This document shows positions 5,067 through 5,137 of a DNA stretch of 5,137 nucleotides, piece after piece (the stretch's first letter is position 1; each line of letters opens with the position of its first letter). A program made the position numbers and the translations under genes. The stretch comes from an uncultured Clostridia bacterium. Its GTDB lineage: Bacteria > Bacillota > Clostridia > Oscillospirales > UBA644. Under the pieces are notes generated by a model that made no database searches, had not been told where the DNA came from, and saw only the letters and a program-made list of their open reading frames with translations. The stretch spans positions 1-5,137 of the forward strand of contig CAJGDF010000136.1 of NCBI GenBank assembly GCA_904502105.1, in the 5' to 3' direction.

Positions 5067-5137
5067 ATGAAACAAAAATTTTATGCGGTCCGCAAAGGAC
5101 AGACTACAGGTGTTTTCCTGACTTGGGACGAATGTAA
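5067..5137 (+). CDS. Ribonuclease H-like protein with N-terminal hybrid-binding (viroplasmin) domain (partial)
   Basis: An ATG at 5067 opens 23 codons that run off the right edge. The product begins MKQKFYAVRKGQTTGVFLTW followed by DEC. The pattern KFYAVRKG, then TGVFLTWDEC, matches the hybrid-binding domain (Caulimovirus viroplasmin type) found at the N-terminus of many bacterial and eukaryotic RNase HI proteins, where it grips the RNA/DNA hybrid. The conserved Tyr, Val-Arg-Lys-Gly and Thr-Trp-Asp-Glu-Cys positions are visible. A catalytic RNase H domain would lie outside the window, so its presence is inferred; some proteins carry this domain with other partners. A modest purine-rich site (AGAAAG, 5055-5060) precedes the start. 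It lies 53 bp after pfkA, beyond the hairpin, with no clear promoter of its own. Confidence 0.8.
   Translation, partial: MKQKFYAVRKGQTTGVFLTWDEC

Overview
The window looks like chromosomal DNA from a low-to-mid GC Clostridia member, most likely an Oscillospirales/Ruminococcus-type anaerobe. This rests on the clostridial style of the acetate kinase, phosphofructokinase and TmcAL proteins, the strong Shine-Dalgarno sites, the near-consensus housekeeping promoters, and the pairing of tmcAL with ackA. It is an inference from protein character, not a database match. I see no mobile element, CRISPR array, tRNA or rRNA.

Left half (1-2455, minus strand): a tight three-gene operon. Transcribed from right to left it holds tmcAL (tRNA-Met wobble cytidine acetate ligase), a D-2-hydroxyacid dehydrogenase that overlaps it by 4 bp (ATGA), and, after an 18-nt gap with a very strong ribosome binding site, the start of an exported or membrane protein. 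That protein has a Ser/Asp/Gly/Trp-rich segment before a membrane helix, probably a Tim44-like-domain protein, and is cut by the window edge.

Centre (2456-2561): a compact divergent control region. A perfect TTGACA-N17-TATAAT promoter drives ackA to the right and a weaker candidate drives tmcAL to the left. Each predicted promoter lies in the other gene's leader, and the two predicted transcription starts are only about 10 bp apart, so the two could exclude each other.

Right half (2562-5137, plus strand): ackA (complete, followed by an intrinsic terminator), pfkA (complete, with its own TTGATT-N17-TATAAT promoter, a 5'-leader inverted repeat and a long downstream hairpin), then the first 23 codons of a protein that begins like a bacterial RNase HI with an N-terminal hybrid-binding (viroplasmin) domain.

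Together, PfkA commits sugar to glycolysis and AckA makes ATP and acetate at the fermentative end. TmcAL consumes acetate and ATP to acetylate the elongator tRNA-Met anticodon, so the divergent ackA/tmcAL pair places an acetate producer beside an acetate-using tRNA modifier. The main oddities are in PfkA: loss of Arg171, loss of several classical allosteric-site residues, and an internal insertion. I found no clearly new system; the window is mostly core metabolism with a few details worth checking.
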